A DNA stretch of 64,000 bases, taken from contig NC_088775.1 of the NCBI RefSeq assembly GCF_954871325.1, positions 73,571,561 through 73,635,560 on the forward strand. The letters are read 5' to 3'. The translations under genes and the position numbers were made by a program. Positions 25,201-37,354 of this stretch are shown piece by piece. The notes under the pieces were generated by a model. It worked only from the letters and a program-made list of their open reading frames with translations. It was not told the origin of the DNA and searched no databases. How positions within the stretch are numbered: the stretch's first letter is position 1; each line of letters opens with the position of its first letter. Source of the stretch: Gordionus sp. m RMFG-2023 (Eukaryota > Nematomorpha > Gordioida > Chordodea > Parachordodidae).

Positions 25201-28200
25201 TAATCCATTACGATAATGAGGAATGTAAAACCACATTGGATGAAAAAACATCGGAAATGGAGCTCTTAAATAAGTTACATTTATTAGAGTAAATATTTAA
25301 TTTCTTAACAATTTACCTATTTGAATGATAATGTCTTTCAAAATTTGCATTCAATAATTCATAAGCCTCCTCTTCGTTATCGGGAGGATAACATGCATCT
25401 ACCATTGCACACCCAAAACCATTTTTATCAGTGTAATGAACCAAAGGTACCTCCCACATACCTATTATCGATATTAGAATTAATTAGTGATAATAAAAAA
25501 AATTGATATGGTGTGTTCTGGTTCAACATAGCACCGGCCAAACAGCCGATTAAAAGGGTAAAACATTTTTAAAGGGATTCTCTACTGAAATTCTAACAGC
25601 TTTAACGTTATTGATCGGGTTTCAATCTCCTTATTAGGGTCTTTAATAAATAGTGCTATTCCCATAATTATAGGTTCTTTAATAAATAGTGCTATTCCCA
25701 TAATTATTAAACTGTGAAATATTTCGGCCCATCAATCTTTGATTTGATAAGGGAATTGCCATAGCTACCCACACACTATTTATTTTATAGGACAATTTTA
25801 TTATAACGCCATTTCGAAATATTAACAAAATCCTCCACTTTCGATTTTTTATTATCAGGTGACGATTATATTGATTCACTTTCAGTTATATCCAATGAAT
25901 TTTATTCGATTTATGTTTATATAATCCATTTATAATATATTTTTTGTTATCATTGGTAAAGTTTTCCAATAGTTTATCGTTTATTCTACATTTATTCTTT
26001 CAATTTACCCAATCCCATAACTAATTTTCTTATTTTTTATTCCCGGGAAAAATTTAATAACAGTAGTTTTATTATTTACTAAGATGATTTAGTCTCATCT
26101 TTAAACTTTTTTTTGCTATCTTCAAAGTACTATATTATATAATAAATAAATATTTCATTAGCGAATTATAATTTTTATAACATATATTTTCTGTTTATTG
26201 TGCATAGCTTCCTGAAAAAAATAAATTGGTCTCGAGAAAGTTGGGTTGTAAACTAGATCACTTTCTCTCAATTATTCTTAATAAGCTATAATAATCAGAT
26301 ATCTATGTTGCCCGCCCTGATCCGGTCAGTCCGGCCTTATAAAAGATTTCGCTAAGGAAAAAATCACTAGCTTGAATTATCATAAGATAAATATTTTTTA
26401 AGAAATTCAGGAGAATAGTCATTAAAAATATTGCACAATTTGACACTATCCGAAAGAATTTTACTTTCATTTAATGCTTACCCGGGTAAGAGGCTTGAGG
26501 ACATGGAGGTATATTGCATCGCTCTGTAATTTGGTAATCAACAGTGAAAGGCCATATAGGCGGAGTTTTTACTTTCGAGGTTATGGATGAATCCCAATTA
26601 AAACCATAATCGGTTAACATTCTGAAGTAGACATCGCCTCCAATCTAATAAATTTTTAAAAAATTTAAGTTAATTGATTGATGATTGATTTATTAAAAGT
26701 GTACTTACGTTGAAGGCTCTAGTCAATGCCATTAGCTCTAGGTTGTTTTTATTATTTCTAAAGGAGATTAAATATGCTACCTTAACCATAAAAGTAAAGA
26801 ACAACATTATTTTGCCCACACACTAGCCATTTTAAAAAATCTAAGATTCGAATCGTTTCAAAATTAGAATTTTGTTAAAAAATACAAGTATTAAATTATT
26901 CGTTAATATGAATAATAAATTATTCAATTCGCTCATATAAGAACAACAATTAGTCGATTTGAATAACTCATGACTAATTTCCCAACCCTTACAGATTAAC
27001 TTTATTGTTAATATCACTCAAAACTTATAAAACTCTTATTATATAATGATAATAAATGATGACAAAGTTTAGAAAAAGGAAGATCCTCCATCTACAAAAA
27101 ATTAACCGAAATTTGAATATACTTTTTTAAAATTTAGTTATTATATTATTATTTATATTTTCGAAGGAATTTATCTTATTTATTATTTTATTTCGGCGGA
27201 TTTTTTAGAGGGATCCAACCCGAGCCTGAGCTGAATTTTTAAACAGGTATTAACCTGTATTAATTTTATCCAACCCGAACTTTAAAATTTTTCTATCCGC
27301 ATCTGAACATAACTGCTAAGATGCCTATGAACTAAAGGTCTGCAATGGGTAAGTTTATGCCAAAAAAAAGCCAGCCCACTCGCTGATTTAAAATTGTTAT
27401 AACCCGCGCTTCCACCCACTTCTAATTTTTTTTAAATTCACCCGCCTGCCAGCTTATTTATAAATTTTGTTTAACCCGTCCGCCTAATGTTTAAAAATTA
27501 TTTTAATAGTTTCCTTGACTCTTTATTTATTTATTCTAATGTATTTTTAATTAAATACATATAATATGCAATATTAAAAAATAAAACTTTTATTTTTAAT
27601 AAATTGAAGTCTGTTCTGTTTATTTCGCCTGAATAATATTGTACAAATAATAATATTTATTATTCTTATTCGATTGGTACAATCACTGATAGTAAGTAAT
27701 TCAATTCGTAAAAAATCGAATACGAATAATTCGTTATTTGATATATTCGATTTTGAATCTCGTGTATTTTATATATTTTTAATTTGTACAATATCATTTC
27801 TGGCGCAAATTAAGAAATTTTGAAATTTCTAACCGTTTTTGAAGTTTATTAATTAATTCACATTTCAGTAAAATTTGCTTTCTTAGTTCTAATTCTAAAT
27901 AAATAAATCAACCCTATAAATATATATATATAATAAATAAAAAATCACATAATTCATATTTTTTTAAATAACTTTGAAAAAAATATAATTATATATTTTT
28001 TCAACTTTCTTTATTTCCAAATTATCCAAATATCATAAAATCTATGTGTATTTATAATTTTATTTGATAGATTTTAATGCATTTTGTTTTTAATTTGAGA
28101 GTAAAATTTTAATACGAATAAAGCAATATTCTAGTGTTATTAAACAGTTCCATTCGATCCGATAAAAACGGCTAACTCAATATTTTAACCAGAAAAATGT

Positions 28201-29762
28201 TGCCTAAACATCGAGATTTCGCTAAAAAATATCCAAATATTTGTACTATTTGTGATCAATATCTTCAAACTTGCATAGTATTTTTCTGTATAAAATATTT
28301 ATCCGTTTTTAGAAATCAGCTCAAATCTAACATTTAGCAACAACTACACTATTCGTTTATTATTCGTTTTCTAAGAGGTTTATAATACACCAACCCCACT
28401 AGTCCACTCATAATAAAAAATAAATAAATTGACAATATATAATTATTACACTGAATAAAATCTATTTTATAAGTTTATTTTCTATTAATATAGAAATTAG
28501 TCCCAAATTAGAATCGAAATGAGGAAAAGAAGTATTCTAATTGTTTAGAAAGAATATGAGTATTTGTTTTATCCCTATTTCTCGAATGCGAATATTATGA
28601 ATATGATATTATTTGATTGAAATTATTAAAAGCAAATAATATTTATTATTGTAATTATAAGTTTTTTTTTCTAATAAGTTTATTTAGAGATGAACCTTTT
28701 TAGCAGCATAAGCCAGTTTATCGTATTGATATTTTTTTCACTCAAGGCTGATCACTGATGATGTTATAAAAGGTTCAAGACATTTTTAGTAAATAATAAA
28801 TTTAAACTTTTATAATCAAAACAGAGATTAGACTTTTATTCGTTTTTAAATTAAATTATAATGAGACTTAATTAAGGTTTAAAATAAGACTTATTTAGAA
28901 CAAATTAGGGACTGCTTTTTTAACAAATATAAATTCTTTTAGGATATTTCTCCTTGATTTTTTTAAATCTGTTATTAAACTAAATGGATTTTTAAAAAAA
29001 ATTGTTAAGCTAGAATATAATCAATTGAGATCTTACGTCTGGGTTGTTAATAAACTTGCTCATTAAATTATTTTAAAATCCTCTATTTCGTAAATTATTA
29101 TAATTTATTTTTCCCTACCTGTAAAAAGGGTGCTCGGCTACCAACAATTTTGTCCCTGGGTATATTTGCTAAATCAATCAGTATTTCCTTTTGCCCAGCT
29201 ATTTCTTCGATCCAATCTTCATAGGATGCATTCGCCCACCATGTTTGAGGCACTCGATGGCTAATGCAAAGTTAATACAGAAATAAAATACAAATATTAT
29301 GCTCAATTGATCTTGTTAGCAATATAGACTTGTAAAATATTCTAACTTCTACCTAATTGAATGTGATGCAATTTCGTGACCTTTGGTATACCATTCTTCT
29401 ACCATTTGATAATTCGTATACTCGTGACTGACAAAAAATGTGGTAGATATCGGACAATCATTGGGATTTAACCTTCCATCCAAAAGTAATTTGTATTGAT
29501 CATTGTTAGGTGATGTGACAGAGTCATCAAAAGATATCATAACTATTTGTGGGGTCTGTAAAATGTCTAAACCTAGAACTGCATCCGTAGAATCAAAGCA
29601 TTTGCAATCGGGTAATTTACAATTACTTTCAGAACATTGTTGAATCTGATTTATAGAAACTGGAAAATCATCGTCTCTTAACTTTTGGGAATCCAAATAT
29701 TTTTCTTGCGAATGAATGGGGTCAATGAAATGGAAAATGATTATCGATAAATATAGCCACAT
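22272..29762 (-). CDS. Chitin-deacetylase-like secreted protein with long basic tail
   Basis: Six exons on the minus strand join in frame with GT-AG introns: 29353-29762, 29119-29260, 26482-26644, 25317-25461, 25098-25264, 22272-25045, giving about 1266 aa. Residues 1-18 form a signal peptide. A cysteine cluster (CKLPDCKC, about 48-55) precedes the carbohydrate-esterase-4 fold. Metal-site motifs are visible: SFDD (77-80) and HSISH (134-138). RAPF, NWDSS and FFHPMW follow in later exons. A final cysteine block ending CSNCPKVYPWYGNP closes the domain near residue 400. The family deacetylates chitin or acts as a chitin-associated extracellular protein; activity here is unproven. The remaining ~870 residues are one exon, rich in Lys, Asn, Ser and Tyr and apparently disordered, with an RFKRDKK site near the end. 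Introns are 92, 2474, 1020, 52 and 52 bp; the long ones hold MITE debris. Confidence 0.88.
25637..25705. repeat. Short tandem duplication in the deacetylase intron
   Basis: A unit of about 33 bp (TCTTTAATAAATAGTGCTAT and onward) occurs twice head to tail within the third intron. Confidence 0.8.
27205..27510. mobile_element. hAT-type end and GC-rich blocks inside the deacetylase intron
   Basis: The motif AAAGGTCTGCAATGGGTAAG near 27325, followed by blocks of AGCCAGCCCAC and ACCCGCC type, resembles the end at 9936. Adjacent CCAACCCGAGCC-type sequence at 27217 may be a second element. Neither has a second terminus that I can define. Confidence 0.45.
28132..28351. mobile_element. hAT MITE of the TAGTGTTGTTAAA family, in the deacetylase intron
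   Basis: It starts TAGTGTTATTAAACAG, carries the family body (AACGGCTAACTCAATATTTT) and ends with a slightly rearranged CAACTACACTA. No clean 8-bp duplication is left, so it is one of the older copies. Confidence 0.7.
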
Positions 29763-30715
29763 GTTTTTAGATATAAGAAGATGATCTTAAAATTATTTTT
29801 TTTGTTTAACACCGTGAAATAATTGTCATAAAGAAGATAAAATTGTTTTATGGTTTCTAGAGATATAACTAGAATATTTAGTTTTCGAACCCATAATTTT
29901 CTTTTATCATTCGTTATGTTTTTCGCAATTAAAGGATTAATTAATAAAATTGAATCGCAAAATTATTTTATTCCATGGTACTAAAAAAACTCATATTTCT
30001 TTCTTAATTACTTATTTTTCCATAGCTCTTAACTAGATCACACACCTATTTTTTTGAACTTTTTTTTTACAAACTCAATTAAAAATAAAGGTTAATAATT
30101 TTAAACTTATAAAAAACTATTGTCAATTCAATAAATATGATTAAAATAAAATTTTATGAAGTGATAAAAAAAATTATTATTACTTATTAGGTTAAGAGAT
30201 GTCGCTTGATATTTTTGTATTATCTAAAAATTTTATTCCCTTTTCAATAATTTTTATATAAAAAAAATTATGATGAATTTAATTTTTTTTTAAAATGAAC
30301 TAAAATTTAATAAAAAATATATTAAAACATTTATGAAAGAAAGTTAATACTATTAACTTTAGTTTTAGTATATATTTTAAATATAATCATTTTTCCTCGT
30401 AAAGTATTAAAGTGAATCATTTCAAACATGTAAAGTATCATTTTAATTTTTATAAAAAGGTTTTAAAAATAAAAAAATATGGAATGTTGTCGTTCAATTT
30501 TTTTTCACTATGACATATGTAATTTCATAGATTTATTTCGCATAAAAAAATATTTTTTTGAACAAGATACCAGGGTTCTGGATCAAGTGCTCAGGATGTT
30601 TTTCAGATTCATACCGAATTCAAAAACGATTAAGACCCTGAATTAGAACTCCTTTCCCTAAAAATCCGGAATTTCTGCTATTATATTATCACGAAAACAT
30701 TGATAATACACATAT
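29763..30715. other. Upstream region of the deacetylase gene
   Basis: AT-rich, without a coding signal. A short palindromic segment at about 30572-30641 begins CAGGGTTCTGG and ends AAGACCCTG and may be a tiny hAT-type relic. The deacetylase promoter should lie here, but no motif can be assigned. Confidence 0.4.
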
Positions 30716-30924
30716 CAGAGACCTGCAGCCCCGATTTTAATTTTTTTTTAAATACCTGGGCTGACCCAAATTTTTTTAAAAAAATAACGGGCTAGACCGG
30801 GCCGTATATTTTAAAACCGAATATTTTAAATCGCTATTATTAGCTATAAAAATTAAGATTAAATGTAATTTATTTTTAAAAAATCCGGGCCAGGCCGTGT
30901 AAATGGTACCTCTGCAGGTCTCTG
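30716..30924. mobile_element. GC-rich hAT-type MITE, 209 bp
   Basis: The termini CAGAGACCTGCAG and CTGCAGGTCTCTG are near-perfect inverted repeats. The flanks ACACATAT and ACATACAT agree at 6 of 8 positions. It is a compact relative of the 12968-13342 element. Confidence 0.8.
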
Positions 30925-31479
30925 ACATACATTTTAAAATTACTGCAAATGCATATATTTACCGAAAAATAGGTATAGCCAAAGCATCGGTGTAGTCAAG
31001 GGTCCCATAGAAATGAAAAAAAAGGGATAATGATTCCCTATATAAGAATTTTTCGAAATTAGGAAAAACCCTTATAGCAATTTACTGTCCAAATTTTATT
31101 AGATTACTTTTTAAATATATTAACTCTACTCTATATCTGACGACCCTCTACCTATACCCGTCGAAGAGATTGGCTTCATAAGTCCCGTTCTGTATCCTAA
31201 GAGTTATACCTTCCACTTGAAAAATAAGGATATTTGTTGTAATATCAACTTAATATAAAAATAATAATGATACAAATTTTGAAGTAATTTTTATACTTGT
31301 TTCTCCATTTTTAGAGAATTTTAACCGGTAGATTATATCCAATTATCAAGTTATAAAGACCATGTGACCAGGGTTAGTAAATAATGAAATGGTTTGGAGT
31401 TAGATTATATAATAAAACATTAAATAAAAAGAATTTTAAAGAGAATAGCAAATAATTTTTCATTGGAAAATAGGTGGTA

Positions 31480-31656
31480 GTTAATCTGGAATAAGATAAT
31501 CCAGAATCCTCTTTTGCTGATTTAAAATTCCTCAATTTTAAAATTTATTTCCGTCAAAAACAGATATTTCAAAGTAAAAATCGCTTTTCAATGAATGTTT
31601 TAAAATTGAGAGATTTTTCAAAGATGATTGTGGATTAGTCTTTATTCTAGATACAC
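31480..31656. mobile_element. Palindromic MITE-like element, about 177 bp
   Basis: The left arm (TAATCTGGAATAAGATAATC to CCTCAATTTTAAAAT) is mirrored by the right arm (ATTTTAAAATTGAGAG to GATTAGTCTTTATTCTAGA). It is non-coding; the family is unknown. Confidence 0.55.
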
Positions 31657-33269
31657 TTACCACATATGCGCTCTGATGCATTCGCCGTAATAATTCCTCA
31701 ATAATATATATTCGTGATAATGCATTTACGGTAATGTTTTCACGGTATTAACTCCAGAAAAATTTTTTATGGTAATAAGTGTCTATTAATTATTTATAAT
31801 CATCTATTATATTATTTTAGCAATAGTTTTACATGTTTATATTATAACTAGTAGATAGCCAGTCAAGAATGTCTGGGAATGATAATTTTTTGCATTCTTT
31901 ACGATCGATATTTCATTTTATTTGAACCTATCCAATTTTTATTTTTTAAACCCCCCCCCCCCCACCCACCCCTTTTCTCACTTTAGGCTAAGTTTAACCC
32001 ATTAAAACTAAGAGTGAATACATTCTAAAGAAAAACAGCTCAATATATAAAAATTTAACGCTCGGTCAAGCTTTACAAATAATCAGTTAACATCAATAAA
32101 ATTATTGCAACCTCCACAGGCCTACAAGATAAAATTAAATATTAATTACAATGCCCGATAAGACACTTAACTAAATAGAGAAGCATGTGAGTGGAAACAT
32201 CAAAGATTTGGGACATGGGCAAAAACAAACCCTGCCTGGATTGAAGCAATTTTTAAAAATTTAGAATCACGATAACCAAGCTAAAAAAAACAGAATAATA
32301 AGTCCATGTTCTACTATTGAAAATCAATTTCAACCTTTTCCTACTAAAAATAATTCAACCCTTAAAATATTTAGTCAGGTTCGGTCGTCCGGCCATTATA
32401 TAAAGTGCTATTCGCAGTGCGTTTTTGTTCATATTACAATGTTAATCCTAAATAAATTGTCAAATATGTTAAAATTTACCAGTTTTATTTTTATTATTTA
32501 TATCACAACTGTCAATTAAGCCATGGGTTGGACATTATCAGTAATTTTGCTGTATATTCGCGTATTCTTATTTTCAGTAATTATTTTATGATACATTGGC
32601 TATCATAATTCTTGGATGTTAAGCGTTAATACATTTATGGTAATACATCCGCAATAATTTTGTAAAGCATCTTTGAGTTACGAACTCAACTTATTAAATT
32701 CGCGATAAAACATATACGGAAATACATTCTGTTATATCTTTCGACGAAAAATTTTGCATAATAACGATATACCAATATCCGCTCTAGGCTAAAGTCTTGT
32801 CAGATCTCCCATCTCGTACAAGTAATTTGGGTACAATCAATGAGTACTAATTCATTTCTATTCAATTTTTGAAATAAAATTCAAGGGGTTTAGTATAAAA
32901 GACTGATCATCTTGGTATTTTTAGAGATGAATGAGATTTGTTGTTTAAATTACTAGTTTACTGGTAACTAGTTACATTTTTGGAAAAAAAACCTTAATAA
33001 TAAATTAAATATTTATAGATATTTCAATATAATTAATTTTTAAATTTTTACAACAGTTACAAATGTTTAATGTATTTTATTATATTTATTGACATATGGT
33101 AAATTAAATATATATTAACCATTGTAAAAACTAGGAATAATTAAAAAAATAAGAGAAAAAAGTACAAATCGTCATATTGTTGGAGAAGACAGAAATGATA
33201 ACGGCGACATAATTATCCAAAGAATCTGAGGTAAATAAAACTGGTCTAGAGATAATTATAACAACTATA
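31657..33269. other. No recognised gene; repeat scraps
   Basis: A segment at 31849-31915 (AACTAGTAGATAGCC, then a TTTACGAT block) recurs at 39907-39970, so it is a dispersed repeat. A long C-tract lies at 31950-31970. The remaining sequence is AT-rich, with no coding I can support. Confidence 0.4.
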
Positions 33270-33960
33270 AACGATTATCAAAAATAAAATCATTTGTTAT
33301 TGCTACTGGTTAGAAAATCGAAAAATAAAATGCCCAAATTTAAACGCAATTTGTTATAATTGCAGGATCAAAGGTAATCAACCGAAAATACGCAGAAAGA
33401 ATCGCATTAAATGATAATTTATTCAAACGATAGATGCTCCCAGGAGTCGCGAATAAGTTTTAAGATGAAATTGCAATAAATAAAAAAATTATGTAATTTT
33501 TAAATTGACATAGGATCTGCGGTCAAATATTATAGCGATAAATAAATTTGAGAAACATTGCTGTGCAATAAATGAGGTTTGAGGGGATAATATGGGGGGG
33601 GGGGGGATATTATTTACAAGGAAATAACCCAATTCCACTTTCATCGTCTCAAAATCAGCTTTATACCATTTGCGTGACCAAATTAGAAAATAAACTGCAA
33701 CGATTAGAATCTATGGGAGTTTTAGAAAAAATAAAATTTTCACAAATTTCCAATAGCACCTGTACTGAAAAAGGATGGATCCCTACTAATTTGTGGTAAC
33801 TTCCGATAGACCGTTAATACAAATATTTACCCATAATAAATGAGTTATTAGCCACACTAGGGAACGGATCTAAACATATTTTAATTCTTGTGGACACCTT
33901 TAAAAATTTAATAGAAGGGGCTAGGGCGTAAATAGAGCGATTCATCCTTTCAAGTTAATA
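33270..33960 (+). mobile_element. Ty3/gypsy fossil scrap (gag/pol remnant)
   Basis: A plus-strand zinc-knuckle-like stretch near 33340 and reverse-transcriptase entry sequence around 33680-33880 (LQRLESMGVLEKI; INELLATLGNGSK) identify a decayed gypsy element. No LTRs are visible. It is heavily broken, with many breaks, and is clearly older than gypsy-1 and gypsy-2. Confidence 0.6.
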
Positions 33961-34066
33961 TAGAAATATATGAAACTTTACATTCGACCGCTAGAACGTT
34001 CAACGCTACTGCGTCCCTGAATGCACCAAATATAATTACTAAAAATTATCCTGCACATGAACAGTA

Positions 34067-36548
34067 CAGTCAAACCTGTCTAATTTGGGAAACTCCATAA
34101 TTTGACCAAAATTATGAGTCCCAATCAAATTTCTATTAACCAAACCACTTATAGAAATAATCGTGATATATTGGCCTACTATCTAGTCTGAGAAGTGGGT
34201 AGACTTTTAATTCATTTGCTTAAGATCCTATAAAGTGAAGATTTTTTGTTTTTATTACATTCATATATTTAAATTAAAAAATTTTTATCCTTTTTTAAAA
34301 TTATTCATGTCAAATAAGAAAATTAAAAGAAAACAAAAAATGTAACACATTATTTATTGAAAAAATAGGTTATTTAATCTAAATCGTCATACTCAATTAG
34401 AATGTGCTACAAAATTTAGTATTTCTAAAGGAACTGTTCAAAATATTCATAAATTCAAATAGATAAAACGCCATAGAAATAAGTCATATTTTGCCAAATA
34501 AACAAGCAAAACATGTTATTTTATTTCATAAATTAATTGTATATATTTATTCATACATTTTATAACAATTACATACAATCTTATTTTGTATAGGTTTATG
34601 AATATATTTTAGCAGCAATGTGTTATTTTTTCCAATTTTAAATCATATTTTTTTAAATTTAAAAATCAGATTTTACCAGAAATGTATTCGAACATGTTTA
34701 GAATACCTCTCTTAATTTTACCATTAACCTTGTCTTTTATAATTAACATAAAAAATTAATGGAAGAACTAGTGCTGTAAACATTTCTAAAAAAATCGAAC
34801 GCGTTCACGTTCAAGTTCATGTTCAAAAAAAAGGAATGCGTTCACGTTCACGAACTGTTCAAAATTTTACAAATTTTTTTTAAAATTTAATTAATATAAA
34901 TAAACTTATATTTTTTAATACAATATACTAGCTATGTTAAAAAATAAGTTTTATTTTGATAATATAATTATAAATAAAATATAATATAATATAGAGAATA
35001 AAAAGATATTTTTATTTATAAATAATTTTTCTAATTAAATTTTAATAACAATTGTTTTCAAAATATTTATCTGATAGACAGGAACACTTACATTAGCTAT
35101 ACTAAAAACACGCTCTTAAGGGGCAGATGAGGGGATTGCGGTATTATTCTTAATAAACAGCTCTTTTAACGTGAAGAATTAATTAAAAACATTTATTGTT
35201 TTATTTGCTTCAAAAAATTGAGATAAGTTATCCTCCTCCAATCCATTCTCTACTTCCTCGACAAAAATAAAGGATATCTCGAAATTAACAATTCTCTATG
35301 GTTTCAAAGCATTTTTTTCAATAACGACGCTATAAGTTTATTTTTAATAGGTTCGTTCTGTGGAAGTTTTATTCATGGCCAGTGAAGTTTCAATGCTGGA
35401 TGTATAATTGCAGAAAGAACATATTTATCTTTATATATATATGTTCAAATCTTTAAAAAAATAAAATATATGTAATTAATTGAGAGTGATAGGTTTAATA
35501 CCTTTTATTAATCCCATTTAATACGGCGTCTATCAATGGTTGACCATATTTGAGGCCACTAATATTTTTTAATTTTAAAATAACTATCGTTATTATTGGG
35601 GTCAAATATCCCAAATGCATTATTTCTTCAAATTTAATGATTTTATTTAGTTTTATTATATAAAATAATTAATATTACAATCAAATGTCTTTTAAATTGG
35701 AAACTGAAGATTTTGAAAATATAATACTTTCTGGCCACTTTTACACCTGGTAAGCATTGAATTAGTTCCTTCAATATAGGATGTTACTGTAAAATATTTA
35801 TCATATTTGGCCATGGTAATGATAATTCATCTGATTTTGAATTTTCAGAATCAGATGATGAGGATTAAATAATAATATCCATGCTTACGCTAACCTATTA
35901 AATTAAAATATAAACAATAATATTCAAATTAATAAATTATGTGTTAGAAAAATTGAAATGTGAAAAGGAAAAACACAGCCGATTAAAAAATATAAATAAT
36001 AGTTTTTAAAAAAAAATCGGAAATATTAAATTTTTTAAATAAATAAAAAGTATTTTTAAAATTGAACGAACGTTAAATTCGAACGCGTTCGCCATAAAAA
36101 ATAAACGCGTTCACGTTCAAAGTTCGTCAAAAATAAAAGGAACCAAAAAAACGAACTTCGTTCACGAATCCGTTCGTACACAACACTAGGAAGAACTAAT
36201 AAAAATTTATTAAATTCAAAAGTTCATGGCAAAATTGTCTGATATTTATAGGATTATATTCCAAACATGATGGAATATATTTCTGGTAAAATCAGATTTT
36301 TAAATTTTAAAAAACTTGCTCAAAAAATGATGCCACTAACATATATACATAATTTCACTCCTGATTTTCATGAATTAATATTAAAAATATATTTAAAAAT
36401 GGTTGAACATTCTCACTTTTTGCTAACCTAAGAATATAACAGATATTAAAATGTTTTTTTTTTAAAAGTAGTATTGATAAGCTGAAAACTGTCTAAGTTG
36501 GGCATAAATGTTGGTTTGAATGGTGCCAAAATTGGACAGATTTGATTG
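34067..36548 (+). mobile_element. pogo/Tigger DNA transposon remnant (pogo-1)
   Basis: The left end CAGTCAAACCTGTCTAATTT and right end AATTGGACAGATTTGATTG are inverted repeats of pogo/Tigger type, flanked by TA on both sides (34065-34066; 36549-36550). At about 34368-34470 the plus strand encodes a helix-turn-helix like that of CENP-B/pogo transposases (LNRHTQLECATKFSISKGTV). Most of the DDE part is gone. A hAT (34769-36188) is inserted in the middle. The second copy at about 50122-53665 shares both flanks. Confidence 0.75.
34769..36188 (-). mobile_element. hAT remnant with perfect 8-bp duplication, inside pogo-1
   Basis: The ends TAGTGCTGTAAACATTTC and GTACACAACACTA are flanked by exact GGAAGAAC at 34761-34768 and 36189-36196. 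Subterminal GAACGCGTTCACG palindromic clusters lie at both ends. On the minus strand near 35085-35160 a hAT C-terminal core is readable (AIPSSAP, one stop, then ERVFSIANVSV). It is the same family as the outer hAT at 54126-61804, with the domain at a similar distance from the left end. Dead copy, about 1.4 kb. Confidence 0.85.
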
Positions 36549-36594
36549 TATTATAATTTTGTTTAAATTTTTAATGCATTTGTATCATTCAGGT

Positions 36595-36976
36595 TAGAGA
36601 TTTTTATGGATTGGGCTGGCATGGGTCTGATATTATATTTCCTATTGTGCTTGGGTTTTTGGGAAAAAAATTATTAATAGGCTTGAGCCTAAGAAATATT
36701 AATTTCGCTTATTTAAAACAGTTGAAAAAATTTTTTTTCTTCTAATAATAATAAATTTCATACAAATAAATTGATTGTCTAAATACACTGAAATATTGTT
36801 TATTTTCATCTAATAGAATAAATTAAATGTTTGGATATGGGCTTGTCAAAATTTTTGAAACTCACGTTGGTTAATATTTTTTAATTTTAAATATAGGCCA
36901 GGGCTGGACATATAAAATTTTTATTAAAGGTCTGGTCCATACCCGATCCTAAAATCCAGGCCTGTAAAGGTCTCTG
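36595..36976. mobile_element. GC-rich hAT-type MITE, 382 bp
   Basis: The left end TAGAGATTTTTATGG and right end CCTGTAAAGGTCTCTG are decayed inverted repeats of the CAGAGACC family. The target duplication is ATTCAGGT (36587-36594) and ATTCAGGC (36977-36984), 7 of 8 identical. Confidence 0.75.
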
Positions 36977-36984
36977 ATTCAGGC

Positions 36985-37354
36985 AAAAGATGTGGCTATT
37001 TTATTTTTTTTTTCAAATAGTTTGCATAACATCTTCAATTTATATTTTTTGTTCAATACTTGTATTCATATATAGAGAATTATATTTCAATATAAATATT
37101 TTTTTTATCATGAATAATTTACAACCTAAAATATTGCAAAAAATAATTTTTATTTCCTGGTATTCATTTATTGGTTAATGAGGTGGGGAATAAATAATTT
37201 AAATTTTAAAATTTCATTAATGCAAATTATTTAAGCATTTGCTTGAGCTTTTATATTTATTTAGAATGTGTTATTGACAAAGTAAAAAATTTTATATTCA
37301 TACCTAAAATCTATCAAACAATGAATAATTTAATATATATATAATATAAATAAT
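36985..37354. other. 3' flank of the Spc25-like gene
   Basis: T-rich sequence with a spurious open frame at 36990-37178. No gene is called. It separates the MITE from the stop codon of the Spc25-like gene. Confidence 0.5.
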
